From Brevundimonas sp. 357 (GTDB lineage: Bacteria; Pseudomonadota; Alphaproteobacteria; Caulobacterales; Caulobacteraceae): a stretch of DNA of 64,000 bases. A program made the position numbers and the translations under genes. This document shows positions 17,601 through 28,245 of the stretch, piece after piece; within the stretch, counting starts at the first letter, position 1, and every line of letters begins with the position of its first letter. The notes below the pieces were generated by a model. The model made no database searches. It had not been told where the DNA came from and worked only from the letters and a program-made list of their open reading frames with translations. The stretch is taken from positions 159,754-223,753 of the forward strand of contig NZ_RHWX01000004.1 of assembly GCF_003938605.1 (NCBI RefSeq), in the 5' to 3' direction.

Positions 17601-19175
17601 ATGTTGAAACGCTCGCGCGCGCTCGCTTCGGTCGCACTGGTCGCATTGACGATGGGGGCGACGCCGGTCTTCGCCGAGTCGCTTCAGGAAGCCATCGGTC
17701 TGGCCTATCGCACCAATCCGACCCTGTTGGCGCAACGGGCGAATCAACGGGCCCTGGATGAGAGCATCGTCCAGGCGCGCGCGGGTCTGCGCCCGACCGT
17801 CAACGCTTCGGCGGGTGTCGATTACAGCCGCACGCGCACCGATCGTGTGACGACGACGATCCCCGGTCAGACCTTCTCGATCGACACCAACGGCGACGGC
17901 GTGCCCGACGCCACCGGCACGCTGCCGGGCAGCAACAGCACCAGCGGCGGGACGATCGAAAGCGACGGCGCCAGCGCCAGCGTCAGCCTGACGCAGAATA
18001 TCTGGACGGCTGGGCGCGTGTCGCACGGCATCTCTGCGGCCGAGGCCAATGTGCTGGCCGGTCGCGAGAACCTGCGTCAGGTCGAGCAGCAGGTCATGGT
18101 GACGGTCATTCAGGCCTACGCCGACGTCACTCGCGATCTGGAAATCCTGCGTATCCGCCAGGAGAACCTGAAGGTGCTGCGTCGCCAGTTGGATGAATCG
18201 AACGCTCGATTCGAGGTCGGCGAGATCACCCGCACCGACGTCGCTCAGTCCGAAGCCCGTCTGGCGCAGTCCGAATCCGATCTGGCCAGCGCTCAGGCGC
18301 AACTGTCGGTGTCGCGCGCGGCCTACGCCGCCGTTGTTGGACAGGCGCCGTCCAACCTGCAGACCCTGCCTACGCTGCCGGGTCTGCCGACCGATTTCGA
18401 CAGCGCCATGGACGTCGGCCTTGCCGAGAACCCCGGCGTGCTTTCCGCCGTTCACGCTCAGCGCGCGGCCGAGGCCAATGTGGCGGCGGCGCGCGCGGAA
18501 TATCTGCCTTCGGCGCGCCTGAACGCCTCCTATGGCGGGACGGCCAATGATCTGTCGGGCTTGGACCTGGGCGATCGCACCAGCTTTACGGCGGGCGCCA
18601 CGGTCTCCGTGCCCTTGTTCACGGGCGGCCTGAATCGTTCGCGCGTCGCCCAGGCTCTGGAGCGCGCCAACGCCGCACAGATCAATGTCGAGGGTGAACG
18701 TCGCACGGTTTTGCAGTCGGTGAGCTCGGCCTATGCTCAGAGCACTTCTGCGCGTTCCAGCGTTCAGGCCGGCGAACAGGCGGTGCGGGCCGCTTCGGTC
18801 GCCGCCGAGGGCGTGCGCCAGGAAGCTCAGGTCGGCCTGCGCACCACCCTGGACGTGCTGAACCAGGAGCTTGAACTGCGAAGCGCGGAAGTCGCCCTGA
18901 CCAGCGCTCGCCGCAATGAATATGTGGCCCAGGCCCAGCTTCTGGCGGCCATGGGCCGCCTGGGTGGTCCCAACCTGGATCCGACGATCGAGGCCTATGA
19001 CCCGTCCGACAACTATCGTGCGGTGCGCAATCGCGGCACCCTGCCTTGGGATGGCGTGATCGAGGCCATCGACCGCGTCGCCGCCCCGGCGACGACGCCC
19101 GCCGTCGATGTCGAAGATGCGCCCGTTGATCGTCAATTGAAGGGTGAAGTCGTTCGCACTGCTCCCCAGGGCTGA
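17601..19175 (+). CDS. tolC: TolC-family outer membrane efflux/type I secretion protein
   Basis: A 524-residue outer-membrane channel. ATG 17601 (GGGACAGG upstream) gives a signal peptide (about 1-27, ending PVFAES). The mature part begins SLQEAIGLAYRTNPTLLAQRAN, the classic TolC helical start, and carries two OEP repeats (about 30-270 and 275-490), with RFEVGEITRTDVAQSEARLAQSE in the first and VGLRTTLDVLNQELELRSAEV in the second. It resembles RsaF-type components used with ABC exporters. No membrane-fusion protein or ABC transporter lies next to it, so it probably serves several distant systems. The PCMT-like gene lies 137 nt upstream and popZ 158 nt downstream. Confidence 0.92.
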   Translation: MLKRSRALASVALVALTMGATPVFAESLQEAIGLAYRTNPTLLAQRANQRALDESIVQARAGLRPTVNASAGVDYSRTRTDRVTTTIPGQTFSIDTNGDGVPDATGTLPGSNSTSGGTIESDGASASVSLTQNIWTAGRVSHGISAAEANVLAGRENLRQVEQQVMVTVIQAYADVTRDLEILRIRQENLKVLRRQLDESNARFEVGEITRTDVAQSEARLAQSESDLASAQAQLSVSRAAYAAVVGQAPSNLQTLPTLPGLPTDFDSAMDVGLAENPGVLSAVHAQRAAEANVAAARAEYLPSARLNASYGGTANDLSGLDLGDRTSFTAGATVSVPLFTGGLNRSRVAQALERANAAQINVEGERRTVLQSVSSAYAQSTSARSSVQAGEQAVRAASVAAEGVRQEAQVGLRTTLDVLNQELELRSAEVALTSARRNEYVAQAQLLAAMGRLGGPNLDPTIEAYDPSDNYRAVRNRGTLPWDGVIEAIDRVAAPATTPAVDVEDAPVDRQLKGEVVRTAPQG

Positions 19176-19333
19176 AGACTGAACGACAAAACGTTCGTTG
19201 ATTCCGACGGGCGTTGATGCGACGACAGGATTCAAGGGGAGGCGAGTCTGAAAGCTCGGTCCCCATCGTCGCCTGCCTAGTCCGCATCGGTTGGCGAGTG
19301 TCCCCGTTCGAGCGCCCAGGTTGAGGTTCCGAC

Positions 19334-19906
19334 ATGACCGAACAAGCCGCCCAGGAACCGACGATGGAAGAGATTCTGGCGTCGATCCGCCGGATTATCT
19401 CTGAAGACGACGCTCCGGCCGAAACCGCCCCCATGGCGGAAGCGGTTCCCGAGTCCGCGCCGGAGCCAGAACCCGTCGTCGTCGAGCCGGAGCCCGCTCC
19501 GGTGGAGGACGAAGTGCTGGAGCTGACCGAGCCTTATGAGGCGCCGGCCGCCGAAGCCATCGGCGATCTGGACGTGGCGGACGCTGCGCCGTTCCCGACC
19601 GAGCCCGCGCCGGCGGCGCCGCAGCCCGTCGTCGCCGCGGCAGAGGTCGAAACCTTGGTCGGCGAAACCGCTGCCGCCAGCGCGGCTTCGGCCTTCGCCG
19701 GACTGGCCGCCAGTTTCCAGAAGCCGGAACCCGCGCCGGTCGCCTCGGCCGCCGACATGAACTTCATGAGCGGCAACACGGTCGAGGCCATGGTTCGCGA
19801 GATGCTGCGTCCGATGCTGAAGGATTGGCTGGACGCCAACCTGCCGACCATCGTCGAGGCTCAGGTCCGCAAGGAAGTCGAACGCATCGCCCGCAACGCA
19901 GGCTGA
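19334..19906 (+). CDS. popZ: Polar organizing protein PopZ (DUF2497)
   Basis: A 190-residue pole-organising protein that forms a polar matrix tethering the chromosome origin through ParB and recruiting cell-cycle regulators. The N-terminal helix is TMEEILASIRRIISEDD (about residues 10-26). An acidic, proline-rich linker (about 28-125, many PEPEP and AP repeats) separates it from the C-terminal oligomerising helices (about 140-190, VEAMVREMLRPMLKDWLDAN and VEAQVRKEVERIARNAG). Length is close to Caulobacter PopZ (177). Known function is from Caulobacter. It follows tolC and converges on recG. Confidence 0.94.
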   Translation: MTEQAAQEPTMEEILASIRRIISEDDAPAETAPMAEAVPESAPEPEPVVVEPEPAPVEDEVLELTEPYEAPAAEAIGDLDVADAAPFPTEPAPAAPQPVVAAAEVETLVGETAAASAASAFAGLAASFQKPEPAPVASAADMNFMSGNTVEAMVREMLRPMLKDWLDANLPTIVEAQVRKEVERIARNAG

Positions 19907-19934
19907 TCGCTTCAAGACATCGCTGAGTTTTACG

Positions 19935-19960
19935 ACGCCCCTCAGTCCGCTGAGGGGCGT
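19935..19960. terminator. Hairpin between popZ and recG
   Basis: An 11-bp perfect stem, ACGCCCCTCAG with CTGAGGGGCGT, has a 4-nt loop. It includes the recG stop codon at 19942-19944. There is no T-run on either strand, so it is probably a bidirectional terminator of the weak type. Confidence 0.5.
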
Positions 19961-22035
19961 TCGTGCTTCCAGTCGAACAGGGATTCCAGCAGACGCACGG
20001 CCTGACCGCGCTCGCTGATCAGTTCAGGGTCGCGGCCCAGCAGCAGACGTGCGTCGTCCGCCGCCGCCAGCAGCAGCGAGCGATGCCGGATCGGGTCGGC
20101 GAAACGATAGGCCGGGAATCCGCTCTGTTTCAGGCCCAGCGGGTCGCCGCCGCCGCGCAGACGGAAGTCTTCTTCTGCGATGACGAAGCCGTCCTCGGTG
20201 CGGCGCAGGGTCTCCAGCCGCTCCTTCGCCGTCTCGCCCAGGGCGCCGTCCTCGCCGCCGTACAGCAGGATGCAGGCACTGGCCTTGGCCCCGCGCCCCA
20301 CGCGCCCGCGAAGCTGATGAAGCTGCGCCAGACCGAAGCGGTCGGCATGCTCGATCACCATGATGGAGGCGTTGGGCACGTCGACGCCGACCTCGACCAC
20401 GGTCGTTGCGACCAGGACGGGCAGGCGGCCGTCCGCGAACTCGGCCATCACCGTTTCGCGCTCGGCGCCCGGCATCTGGCCGTGGGCCAGACCGACCTCG
20501 GTCCCCAGAAGTTTGCGCAGGTCTTCCGCCCGATCCTCGGCGGCGGCCAAGTCGATGGCTTCGGATTCCGCCACCAGAGGACAGATCCAATAGGCCTGGG
20601 CGCCCGCCTGAACCGCCGCCTTCAGCCGCTTCGCAACCTCACCGATGCGCGCCAGCGGCAGGACTGCCGTGGTCACGGGCGTGCGGCCGGGCGGTTTCTC
20701 CATCAGGCGGCTGACCTCTAGTTCGCCGTACTGTGTCAGCTCCAGCGTGCGCGGGATCGGCGTCGCCGACATGGTCAGCAGATGGACGCCGCCCAGAGCT
20801 GGATCGCCCTTGGCCTGCAACCGCTGGCGCTCGCGCACGCCGAAGCGGTGCTGCTCGTCGATGACGGCCAGGGCCAGCCGGTTGAACTGCACCGCGTCCT
20901 GGAACAGGGCGTGGGTGCCGATGGCGACCTGGGCCTCGCCCGATGCCAGAGTCGCCAGCTTGACGCGCCGTTCCGCCGCCGTGTCGCGCCCGGTCAGCAG
21001 CAGGCTGGACACGCCCGCCTGATCCAGCATCGGCGACAGCTTGTCGTAGTGCTGGCGCGCCAGGATTTCGGTCGGCGCCATCAGGGCGGCCTGAAATCCA
21101 TTGGACGCCGCATCGGCGAGGGCCAGGGCTGCGACGGCGGTCTTGCCCGACCCGACATCGCCCTGCAGCAGCCGCCCCATCTGCTCGCCGGAAGTCAGGT
21201 CGGCGCGGATTTCCGCCACGGCCTGTTCCTGCGCCCCGGTCAGGGCGAAGGGTAGGGCGGCCAGCAACCGGGCGGACGCCTCGCCCGGCGCTATGCGGAC
21301 GGAGGGCGTGATCTGGCGAGCGCGGCGGCGACGGGCCAGGGCCAACTGATGCGCGAACAGTTCGTCATAGGCCAGACGCTGGCGCACCGGCGTGTCGGGC
21401 GTCAGTTCGGCCTCGGTCATCGGAGCGTGCAGAGCCTCCAGCGCCGCGCGCCAGCCGACCCAGCGACGCGCCGCCAGCCAGTTCGGCTCCTGCCATTCGG
21501 GCAACTCAGGTGCGAGGGCCAGCGCGCCCTGCGCCAGCTTGCGGATCTGGCGCGAGGTCAGCCCCTGCGTCGCCGGGTAGACGGGTTCAGACAGCGGAAT
21601 CTCATCCACCTTCTCGACCGGCAGGATGTAGTCGGGGTGGGCGATCTGGACTTCGCTGTTGAAGCGCTCGACCTTGCCCGTCACCAGACGCCGCGACCCG
21701 CGCGGGGCCAGGCTCTCGATATGGCGCGGCGATCCGGCGAACCAGATCAGGTGAATGAATCCGGTGTCGTCGATGGCGCGCACCTTGATCGGTGCGCCGT
21801 GCTTGTGCGGCGGAATCAGGCGGTCGATCGTCACCTCGAAGACGCCGATCTCGCCGTCGACGGCCTCCATCGCCGTGGTGCGCCGCCGCTGGATCACGCC
21901 GCTGGGCGACAGAAACAGCACGTCGCGCACGAGCGGGCCCGCCACCTTCTGCACCAGAGGCGCGCTGCGCGGCCCCACGCCTTTCAGCGTGGAGACGTCG
22001 GCGAACAGGGGAAAGAGAATCTCGGGCCTCATCAT
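19942..22035 (-). CDS. recG: ATP-dependent DNA helicase RecG
   Basis: A 697-residue helicase that regresses stalled forks and processes D-loops and Holliday junctions. The N-terminal wedge/OB domain (about 5-220, LKGVGPRSAPLVQK near residue 20) binds branched DNA. The helicase core has Walker A GDVGSGKTAVAALAL, the DEQH-type box DEQHRFG, motif [14 protein letters not shown] and the late motif GRVGRGAKASAC. Length agrees with family members (about 690). It has two possible adjacent ATGs. It converges on popZ and is divergent from sdhE, 84 nt away. Confidence 0.97.
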   Translation of the reverse strand: MMRPEILFPLFADVSTLKGVGPRSAPLVQKVAGPLVRDVLFLSPSGVIQRRRTTAMEAVDGEIGVFEVTIDRLIPPHKHGAPIKVRAIDDTGFIHLIWFAGSPRHIESLAPRGSRRLVTGKVERFNSEVQIAHPDYILPVEKVDEIPLSEPVYPATQGLTSRQIRKLAQGALALAPELPEWQEPNWLAARRWVGWRAALEALHAPMTEAELTPDTPVRQRLAYDELFAHQLALARRRRARQITPSVRIAPGEASARLLAALPFALTGAQEQAVAEIRADLTSGEQMGRLLQGDVGSGKTAVAALALADAASNGFQAALMAPTEILARQHYDKLSPMLDQAGVSSLLLTGRDTAAERRVKLATLASGEAQVAIGTHALFQDAVQFNRLALAVIDEQHRFGVRERQRLQAKGDPALGGVHLLTMSATPIPRTLELTQYGELEVSRLMEKPPGRTPVTTAVLPLARIGEVAKRLKAAVQAGAQAYWICPLVAESEAIDLAAAEDRAEDLRKLLGTEVGLAHGQMPGAERETVMAEFADGRLPVLVATTVVEVGVDVPNASIMVIEHADRFGLAQLHQLRGRVGRGAKASACILLYGGEDGALGETAKERLETLRRTEDGFVIAEEDFRLRGGGDPLGLKQSGFPAYRFADPIRHRSLLLAAADDARLLLGRDPELISERGQAVRLLESLFDWKHERPSAD

Positions 22036-22119
22036 TGGACAGCATAGCTGGCGAAGCGGCGTCTGGAACGCTATCTGATCGGCCTCTTACCGAAGTGAAC
22101 GGACAGGCAAGGAAACCGC

Positions 22120-22449
22120 GTGGCCGATATCGACGCACGTCCCGAGGACGCCCTGAATTCTGACGAGCGCAAGACGCGCCTGGGCCGCATCGCCTTCCGC
22201 GCCTGGCGCCGGGGCTTCCGCGAGGCGGACATGGTGCTGGGGCCCTTCGCCGATCAGATCGCGCCGACGCTGGACGACGACGAACTGACCGAGTTCGAGC
22301 GCCTGCTGGATGAAGAGGACCAGTACCTCTACGCTTGGATCATTGAGCGCGAACCGACGCCGCCCGAGTTCGAAGGGCCTATGCTGGCTCGCATCCGCGC
22401 CTTCATGCGCGAACATGTTGCGGCCGAAGTGGCCAAGGGCATCGGTTGA
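22120..22449 (+). CDS. sdhE: Succinate dehydrogenase assembly factor 2 family protein (SdhE)
   Basis: A 109-residue small helical protein that helps attach FAD covalently to the succinate dehydrogenase flavoprotein. The conserved patch RRGFREADMVLGPFAD (about residues 30-45) corresponds to the RGxxE region, followed by LLDEEDQYLYAWI. The start is GTG 22120, placed after AAGGAA. It overlaps mfd by one base (TGATG), so the two are likely translationally coupled, although they have no obvious functional link. Confidence 0.9.
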   Translation: MADIDARPEDALNSDERKTRLGRIAFRAWRRGFREADMVLGPFADQIAPTLDDDELTEFERLLDEEDQYLYAWIIEREPTPPEFEGPMLARIRAFMREHVAAEVAKGIG

Positions 22450-25400
22450 TGGGCGCGGCGCTGGCGCGGACCGATGCAGAACTGGGCGGCGCGCCGGAGG
22501 GGTTGGACGCCCTGATCGTCGCCGAGCGAACCAAGGCCCAGGGCGGGACGGCTCTGTTTATCGCGCGCGATTATCAGCGCACAGGCAATTTCATCCAGGC
22601 CTTCCGCTTCTTCGCCAAGGATGTTGAAGTTCTTGAATATCCGTCGTGGGACTGTTTGCCCTATGACCGGCTGAGCCCTACCGCATCGGTCGCGGCGCAA
22701 CGCATGGCGACTCTGACCCGGTTGGCGACGCGCGATCCGTCGGATCGAACGCCGCTGCTGGTGGTCGCCACGGTCGCAGCCGCCTCCCAGCGCACGCCGC
22801 CGCGCAGCGCCGTTACGGGCGCCGGTTTCGCGGCCAAGGTCGGCGCAGATCTCGATACGGCCGCCCTCGAGCGCTACGTTGCGGCCAACGGCTATGTACG
22901 CGCTTCCACCGTGTCGGAGCGCGGCGAATACGCCATTCGGGGCGGGGTGATCGATGTCTTCCCGCCGGGATTCGACGAGCCGGTGCGCCTCGACATGTTC
23001 GGGTCTGAGCTGGAATCGATCCGCGCCTTCGACCCCGAGACACAGCGTTCGACGCGCCAGTTGAAGGCGGTTTCGCTGTCGCCGGTGTCCGAAGTGCTGA
23101 TGGATGCAGATTCGATCTCGCGCTTCCGCAGCGGCTATCTGAACCTGTTCGGCGCGCCGGGCGACGAGCCGATGTACGCCGCCGTCAGCGAGGGCGCGCG
23201 CCGTCAGGGCGTCGAGCACTGGCTGCCGCTGTTCTACGACCGGTTGGACACGCTGTTCGACTATCTGCCGGATGCGGCGCCGGTCTTCCTCGACAGCCAG
23301 ACGGAGCAGGCGCGCGGCGAGCGCTGGAACCTGACCATCGACGCCTATGAGGCGCGCAAGGAGGCGGCGCGCGGCAAGGGCGGGGCGGCCTATCGCGCCC
23401 TGCCGCCCGCGCGGCTCTATCTGGACGAGAGCGACTGGAACAGCGCCCTGGCCGGTCGCGCCGTGCGCCGCCTGTCGCCGCTGGCCGCCGGTTCAGGCGA
23501 GGACGCGGGCGGCCGTCTGGGCCGCAGCTTCGCCGCCGAGCGGTCGCAGGACAGCGTCAATCTGTTCGCCGCCGTGGCCCAACACGCCGAAGCGCTGAAG
23601 GGGCAGGGCAAGCGCGTCCTGTTCGCCTCATGGTCCGAAGGCTCGGCCGAACGTCTGGCCGCCATGCTGGGCGATCACGGCCTGACGCACGTCGTGGCGG
23701 TGCGGGACTGGGACGATGTGCGAGGCGCGCCGGACGGCATCTATTTGCGCTCGGTGCTGCCGGTCGAGCATGGTTTCGTCACCGACGACCTGGCCGTCAT
23801 CTCCGAGACCGACATTCTGGGCGACCGTTTGGCGCGGCCTAAGCGTAAGCGGCGGGCGTCGAACTTCCTGGCGGAAGCGTCGGCCCTGACGGCGGGCGAT
23901 CTGGTGGTTCACCTGGATCACGGCATCGGCCGTTATGAGGGCTTGCGGACGCTGGAGATTCAGGAAGCGCCGCACGACTGCCTCGAACTCCTGTATGCGG
24001 GTGAGAGCAAGCTCTACCTGCCGGTTGAAAACATTGACCTTCTGACGCGCTACGGCACGGACGCCGAAGGGGTTCAACTCGACCGTCTGGGCGGCGCAGG
24101 CTGGCAGGCGCGCAAGGCCAAGGCCAAGGAGCGCCTGCGCGCCATGGCCGAGGGGCTGATCGCCCTGGCCGCCAAGCGGGCGCTGCGGGTGTCCGACGCC
24201 ATCACGCCGCCCGCCGGCCTGTTCGACGAGTTCTGCGCCCGCTTCCCCTATGAGGAGACGGACGATCAGTTGAACGCCATCGGCGACGTGCTGGAAGATC
24301 TGGGCAAGGGCACGCCGATGGATCGCCTGATCTGCGGCGACGTCGGCTTCGGCAAGACCGAGGTCGCCCTGCGTGCGGCCTTTGTCGTGGCCATGACGGG
24401 GCAACAGGTCGCTATCGTCTGCCCGACGACCCTGCTGGCGCGCCAGCACTTCAAGACCTTCAGCGAACGCTTCGCCGGCTGGCCGATCAAGGTGCGCCAC
24501 CTGTCGCGCATGGTCACGGCCAAGGACGCGAACGAGACGCGCGCGGGTCTGAAGGACGGCAGTTTCGAGATCGTGGTGGGCACCCACGCCGTGCTGGCCG
24601 ATCAGGTCGGCTTCAAGGATCTGGGCCTCGTCATCGTCGACGAGGAGCAGCACTTCGGCGTCAAGCACAAGGAGAAGCTGAAGTCCCTGCGGGCCGATGT
24701 TCACCTGCTGACCCTGACAGCCACGCCCATTCCGCGCACCTTGCAGATGGCGCTGTCGGGCATCCGCGAGATGTCGATCATCGCCACCCCGCCGGTCGAT
24801 CGTCTGGCTGTGCGGACCTATGTCACGCCGTGGGATCCCGTGCTGGTGCGCGAGGCCCTGCTGCGCGAGAAATATCGCGGCGGTCAGGCCTATTACGTCG
24901 CGCCGCGCCTGAAGGATTTGCCCGACATCGAGCGGTTCCTGCGCGAACAGGTGCCTGAGGTGAAGTTCGTCGTCGGTCACGGCCAGATGAGCCCGACCCA
25001 GCTGGAAGCGGTCATGAGCGCCTTCTACGACGGCGAATATGACGTGCTTGTCTCGACCACCATCGTCGAAAGCGGCATCGACATTCCAACGGCCAACACG
25101 CTGGTCGTGCATCGCGCCGACATGTTCGGCCTGGCCCAGTTGCACCAGATCAGAGGCCGCATCGGCCGGTCCAAGGCGCGGGCCTTCGCCTATCTGACGA
25201 CCGATCCGACCAAGCCGTTGAGCCTGTCGGCCGAGCGGCGTCTCCAGGTGCTGCAGTCGCTGGATAATCTGGGCGCCGGCTTCCAGTTGGCGAGTCACGA
25301 TCTGGACCAGCGCGGCGGCGGCAATCTGCTGGGCGACGAACAGTCGGGCCACATCCGCGAGGTCGGCGTCGAACTGTATCAGCAGATGCTGGAGGACGCC

Positions 25401-25898
25401 GTCGCCGAACTGCGCGAACAGGGCGAAGCGGCGCCCGATCGCGGTTGGTCGCCTTCGATCAATGTCGGCGCGGCCGTATTGATTCCAGAGGATTACGTCC
25501 CGGACCTGAACGTTCGACTGAGCCTGTATCGCCGCCTGTCCGACGCCGAGAAGATGGAGGACCGCGAGGCCATGGCCGCCGAACTGATCGACCGGTTCGG
25601 CCCGCTGCCGGACGAGGCGCAGCAGCTTCTGCGGATCGTCGGGATCAAGGCCAACTGCCGTACCGCCATGATCGAAAAGATCGACATCGGGCCCAAGGGC
25701 GCGGTGCTGACCCTGCGCAACAACACCTTCCCCAATCCGATGGGGTTGGTGGGCCTGATCCAGAAGAACCACGCCTTCTGGAAGATCCGCCCGGATCAGA
25801 AGATCGTGGTGAAGGGCGACTGGCCCACGCCGGAGGATCGACTGAAGGTCGCCGAGCGCATCACCGCCGATCTGGCGCGGGTGGCGGGAGCGGCCTAG
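22449..25898 (+). CDS. mfd: Transcription-repair coupling factor Mfd
   Basis: A 1149-residue translocase that removes stalled RNA polymerase from lesions and recruits UvrA. It has UvrB-like N-terminal domains (about 1-330), an RNA-polymerase-interacting domain (about 475-545, beginning [19 protein letters not shown]), and a RecG-like motor with Walker [21 protein letters not shown] box and [14 protein letters not shown]-terminal TRCF domain follows (about 1000-1149). ATG 22449 overlaps the sdhE stop by one base; a TTG directly upstream is also possible. The final CTAG is shared with the stop codon of the convergent gene. Confidence 0.97.
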   Translation: MGAALARTDAELGGAPEGLDALIVAERTKAQGGTALFIARDYQRTGNFIQAFRFFAKDVEVLEYPSWDCLPYDRLSPTASVAAQRMATLTRLATRDPSDRTPLLVVATVAAASQRTPPRSAVTGAGFAAKVGADLDTAALERYVAANGYVRASTVSERGEYAIRGGVIDVFPPGFDEPVRLDMFGSELESIRAFDPETQRSTRQLKAVSLSPVSEVLMDADSISRFRSGYLNLFGAPGDEPMYAAVSEGARRQGVEHWLPLFYDRLDTLFDYLPDAAPVFLDSQTEQARGERWNLTIDAYEARKEAARGKGGAAYRALPPARLYLDESDWNSALAGRAVRRLSPLAAGSGEDAGGRLGRSFAAERSQDSVNLFAAVAQHAEALKGQGKRVLFASWSEGSAERLAAMLGDHGLTHVVAVRDWDDVRGAPDGIYLRSVLPVEHGFVTDDLAVISETDILGDRLARPKRKRRASNFLAEASALTAGDLVVHLDHGIGRYEGLRTLEIQEAPHDCLELLYAGESKLYLPVENIDLLTRYGTDAEGVQLDRLGGAGWQARKAKAKERLRAMAEGLIALAAKRALRVSDAITPPAGLFDEFCARFPYEETDDQLNAIGDVLEDLGKGTPMDRLICGDVGFGKTEVALRAAFVVAMTGQQVAIVCPTTLLARQHFKTFSERFAGWPIKVRHLSRMVTAKDANETRAGLKDGSFEIVVGTHAVLADQVGFKDLGLVIVDEEQHFGVKHKEKLKSLRADVHLLTLTATPIPRTLQMALSGIREMSIIATPPVDRLAVRTYVTPWDPVLVREALLREKYRGGQAYYVAPRLKDLPDIERFLREQVPEVKFVVGHGQMSPTQLEAVMSAFYDGEYDVLVSTTIVESGIDIPTANTLVVHRADMFGLAQLHQIRGRIGRSKARAFAYLTTDPTKPLSLSAERRLQVLQSLDNLGAGFQLASHDLDQRGGGNLLGDEQSGHIREVGVELYQQMLEDAVAELREQGEAAPDRGWSPSINVGAAVLIPEDYVPDLNVRLSLYRRLSDAEKMEDREAMAAELIDRFGPLPDEAQQLLRIVGIKANCRTAMIEKIDIGPKGAVLTLRNNTFPNPMGLVGLIQKNHAFWKIRPDQKIVVKGDWPTPEDRLKVAERITADLARVAGAA

Positions 25899-28171
25899 CC
25901 GGCCCTTGATTGCATGCTGCGGATCAGGGCGCCGAACAGATTGACGTAGTCATCGGTCCATGGCCGTACTTCGGTCGGCTCCAGCTTGCGCCAGCGGCCG
26001 TCGGCCTTGAAGTCCGCCAGGCCTTCGGGCGTCGGCGAAATGGCCAGGGCCTCGGTCGAGGCTTCGGCCATCAGGGCGGCTTCCGGGTGCTCGATATAGA
26101 TCTGGTGCAATTCGGTCGCGTCCAGTTCCCGGGCTGCTGCGACGGCGGGCAGGGTGATCTCCAGATTGCGGTTCGACAGGTGCAACACCACCACGCCCTT
26201 GGGCTTCAGCAGCTTGAGATAACCCGCGATCGCCTCGCGGGTCAGCAAATGAGTCGGCACGGCGTCGGACGAGAAGGCGTCGATGATCAGCAGGTCATAG
26301 GATCCGGCGGCCTCCTTGTTCAGCGTCAGCCGCGCATCGCCCAGAACGGTGCGGATCGGGCCGTCGGCGCAGTCTGAGATGAAGGTGAACCACTTGGGAT
26401 CGCGCGACAGGCGGTCGACCATGGGGTCGATCTCGAAGAAGGTCATCTGGTCCGAGGCGCGCTTGTAGGCCGCCATGGCGCCCGAGCCCTGACCCACCAC
26501 GCCGATGACGGCGCGGGGGCCGCGCGCCTGGATCAGTTCGGCCGCCTGCCCCAGCGGCGTGGTTTGCGCATAGTACATGGTCGGGGCGCAGGCGAAGTCG
26601 GGGTTGCGCGCCTGGGCGCCGTGCAGGGTGGTGCCGTGCATCAATACATGAACGTCGCCGCCCATCTTGGGGTCCGGCGTCACGGCCACGCGCATGACGC
26701 CGAAGAAGCTGCGCTCGGACAGGCTCCAGTCGTAGCCTCGGCCGATATAGTGGGCTGACAGAGTCATGGCGGCGACGACGGCGGTGAACATCAGCGCGCG
26801 GTCGCGGATCAGGAAGGCGCAGATGGCGGCGACGCCCAGGATGATCTGCGCCGTCGCGGTCAGTCCGAAATCGCTGAACGTGGCCCGCATCGACGGATTG
26901 TAGCGCATCATCTCGAACAGCAGCGGAACCGAGACCGCGATCACTAGACCCGCTGTCATCAGCCAGGCCTCGCGCTTGGTCGGGCGGTCGCCCAGCCACG
27001 GGCGCGCCAGGCAGACCAGCACCATGACCAATGGGTATTCCAGCACCGTCTCGAACAGGACCGGCGCCAGCAGGGCGGTGAACGCGCCCCCCAGCACCCC
27101 GCCCAACGACATCAACAGATAGAACTCGGTCAGACGGTCCGGCGCGGGACGACGCGCGGCCAGCTGCTGGTGGCACATCAGGGTGGTGAAGAAGAAGGCG
27201 AGCAGATGCAGGCCCAGCAGCATCAGCCACTGCCCGGTCGTCATGCCGACCAGTGCGGCGACCATGATGGTGAATGTCGCCTGTAAAACGAGGGTGACGG
27301 GCAGGGGGATCCAGGGCTTGGCCTGGAAGGCGATGACGAAGGTCAGCAGGTATAGGGCCAGGGGCGCGACCCACAGGAAGGGCGCTGAGGCCACATCGGT
27401 CGACACATGCGCCGTGACGCCCAACATCAGGCTGGAGGGGGCTGCAGCAAGCAGAATCAGGATGATCTTGCGCGACCAGGGGATCGTCGGACTGCGCTTG
27501 GCCGACGCGGCGACGCGTGCGGCGCCGAGGCCGCGCGGCATGATGATGGCCAGACCCACGATCATCAACGCGAAGGCGCCGTACCCGACCGTCCAGCCGA
27601 TCGTCTGCGCGGACAGGGACGCCAGCGGCTCTAAAAGAGCGGGGTAGGCCAGCAGGGCCAGAAAGCTGCCGAGGTTGGAGGCGGCGTAGAGAACATAGGG
27701 ATTGGCCCCGTCGGGGCGGCCGGCCCGCGCTCGGGCGTACCAGGCCTGAAGCAGGGGCGCCGTGGCCGACAGGATGGCGAACGGCGCGCCCACGGATAGG
27801 GCCAGAGCGCCCAGCAGCCAGCCGATCGGCGCGGCCGGGTCGGGATCGCCCAGGGCCTGTGTGATGCTGAGCGGCAGGAAGAGAGCCGCCGCCGCCAGCA
27901 GGACCAGATGCACCACGGCCTGCAATCGCACAGACGGTATCCGCTGCAGCAGGTGAGCGTAGAGATAGCCTGCGAGAAGCGCCGCCTGGAAGAATACCAT
28001 GGCGGTGTTCCACACCGATGGCGATCCGCCCAGTAACGGCAGCACCAGCTTGGTCGCCATGGGTTGAACGATGAAGACCAGGCTGGCCGAAGTGAAGATG
28101 GCGACGGCGAAGGCCGCAGGTGTTATCGCATCGACCTTGCTTTGGGCCGGAGACAGGACGTGTTCGGTCAT
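25895..28171 (-). CDS. Fused membrane / spermidine-synthase-like protein
   Basis: A 758-residue protein starting at ATG 28171 (MTEHVLSPAQSK). The first about 480 residues hold many transmembrane helices (PAAFAVAIFTSASLVFIVQP, then FFQAALLAGYLYAHLL). The C-terminal about 230 residues form a spermidine-synthase-like Rossmann domain (GVVGQGSGAMAAYKR, FFEIDP, YDLLIIDAFSSDAVPTHLL). The decarboxylated-SAM chemistry of true SpeE is not assured; such membrane fusions are widespread and mostly uncharacterised. It overlaps the end of mfd by four bases and is divergent from the CinA-like gene. Confidence 0.85.
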   Translation of the reverse strand: MTEHVLSPAQSKVDAITPAAFAVAIFTSASLVFIVQPMATKLVLPLLGGSPSVWNTAMVFFQAALLAGYLYAHLLQRIPSVRLQAVVHLVLLAAAALFLPLSITQALGDPDPAAPIGWLLGALALSVGAPFAILSATAPLLQAWYARARAGRPDGANPYVLYAASNLGSFLALLAYPALLEPLASLSAQTIGWTVGYGAFALMIVGLAIIMPRGLGAARVAASAKRSPTIPWSRKIILILLAAAPSSLMLGVTAHVSTDVASAPFLWVAPLALYLLTFVIAFQAKPWIPLPVTLVLQATFTIMVAALVGMTTGQWLMLLGLHLLAFFFTTLMCHQQLAARRPAPDRLTEFYLLMSLGGVLGGAFTALLAPVLFETVLEYPLVMVLVCLARPWLGDRPTKREAWLMTAGLVIAVSVPLLFEMMRYNPSMRATFSDFGLTATAQIILGVAAICAFLIRDRALMFTAVVAAMTLSAHYIGRGYDWSLSERSFFGVMRVAVTPDPKMGGDVHVLMHGTTLHGAQARNPDFACAPTMYYAQTTPLGQAAELIQARGPRAVIGVVGQGSGAMAAYKRASDQMTFFEIDPMVDRLSRDPKWFTFISDCADGPIRTVLGDARLTLNKEAAGSYDLLIIDAFSSDAVPTHLLTREAIAGYLKLLKPKGVVVLHLSNRNLEITLPAVAAARELDATELHQIYIEHPEAALMAEASTEALAISPTPEGLADFKADGRWRKLEPTEVRPWTDDYVNLFGALIRSMQSRAG

Positions 28172-28245
28172 GCGCTGCTTTCGACCTCGGGCGGATGATT
28201 CGGTCGAGGCGAGGCTATGACGACTCGATGATGGAGCGAATTCCC

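Noticed and set aside
23628..25772. 714-codon reverse frame
   Set aside because: Antisense to the helicase part of mfd. Composition is typical of a codon-position shadow.
26295..28013. 572-codon second frame on the same strand as the spermidine-synthase-like gene
   Set aside because: Arg/Gly/Ala-rich shadow inside a gene with clear helices and SAM-domain motifs.
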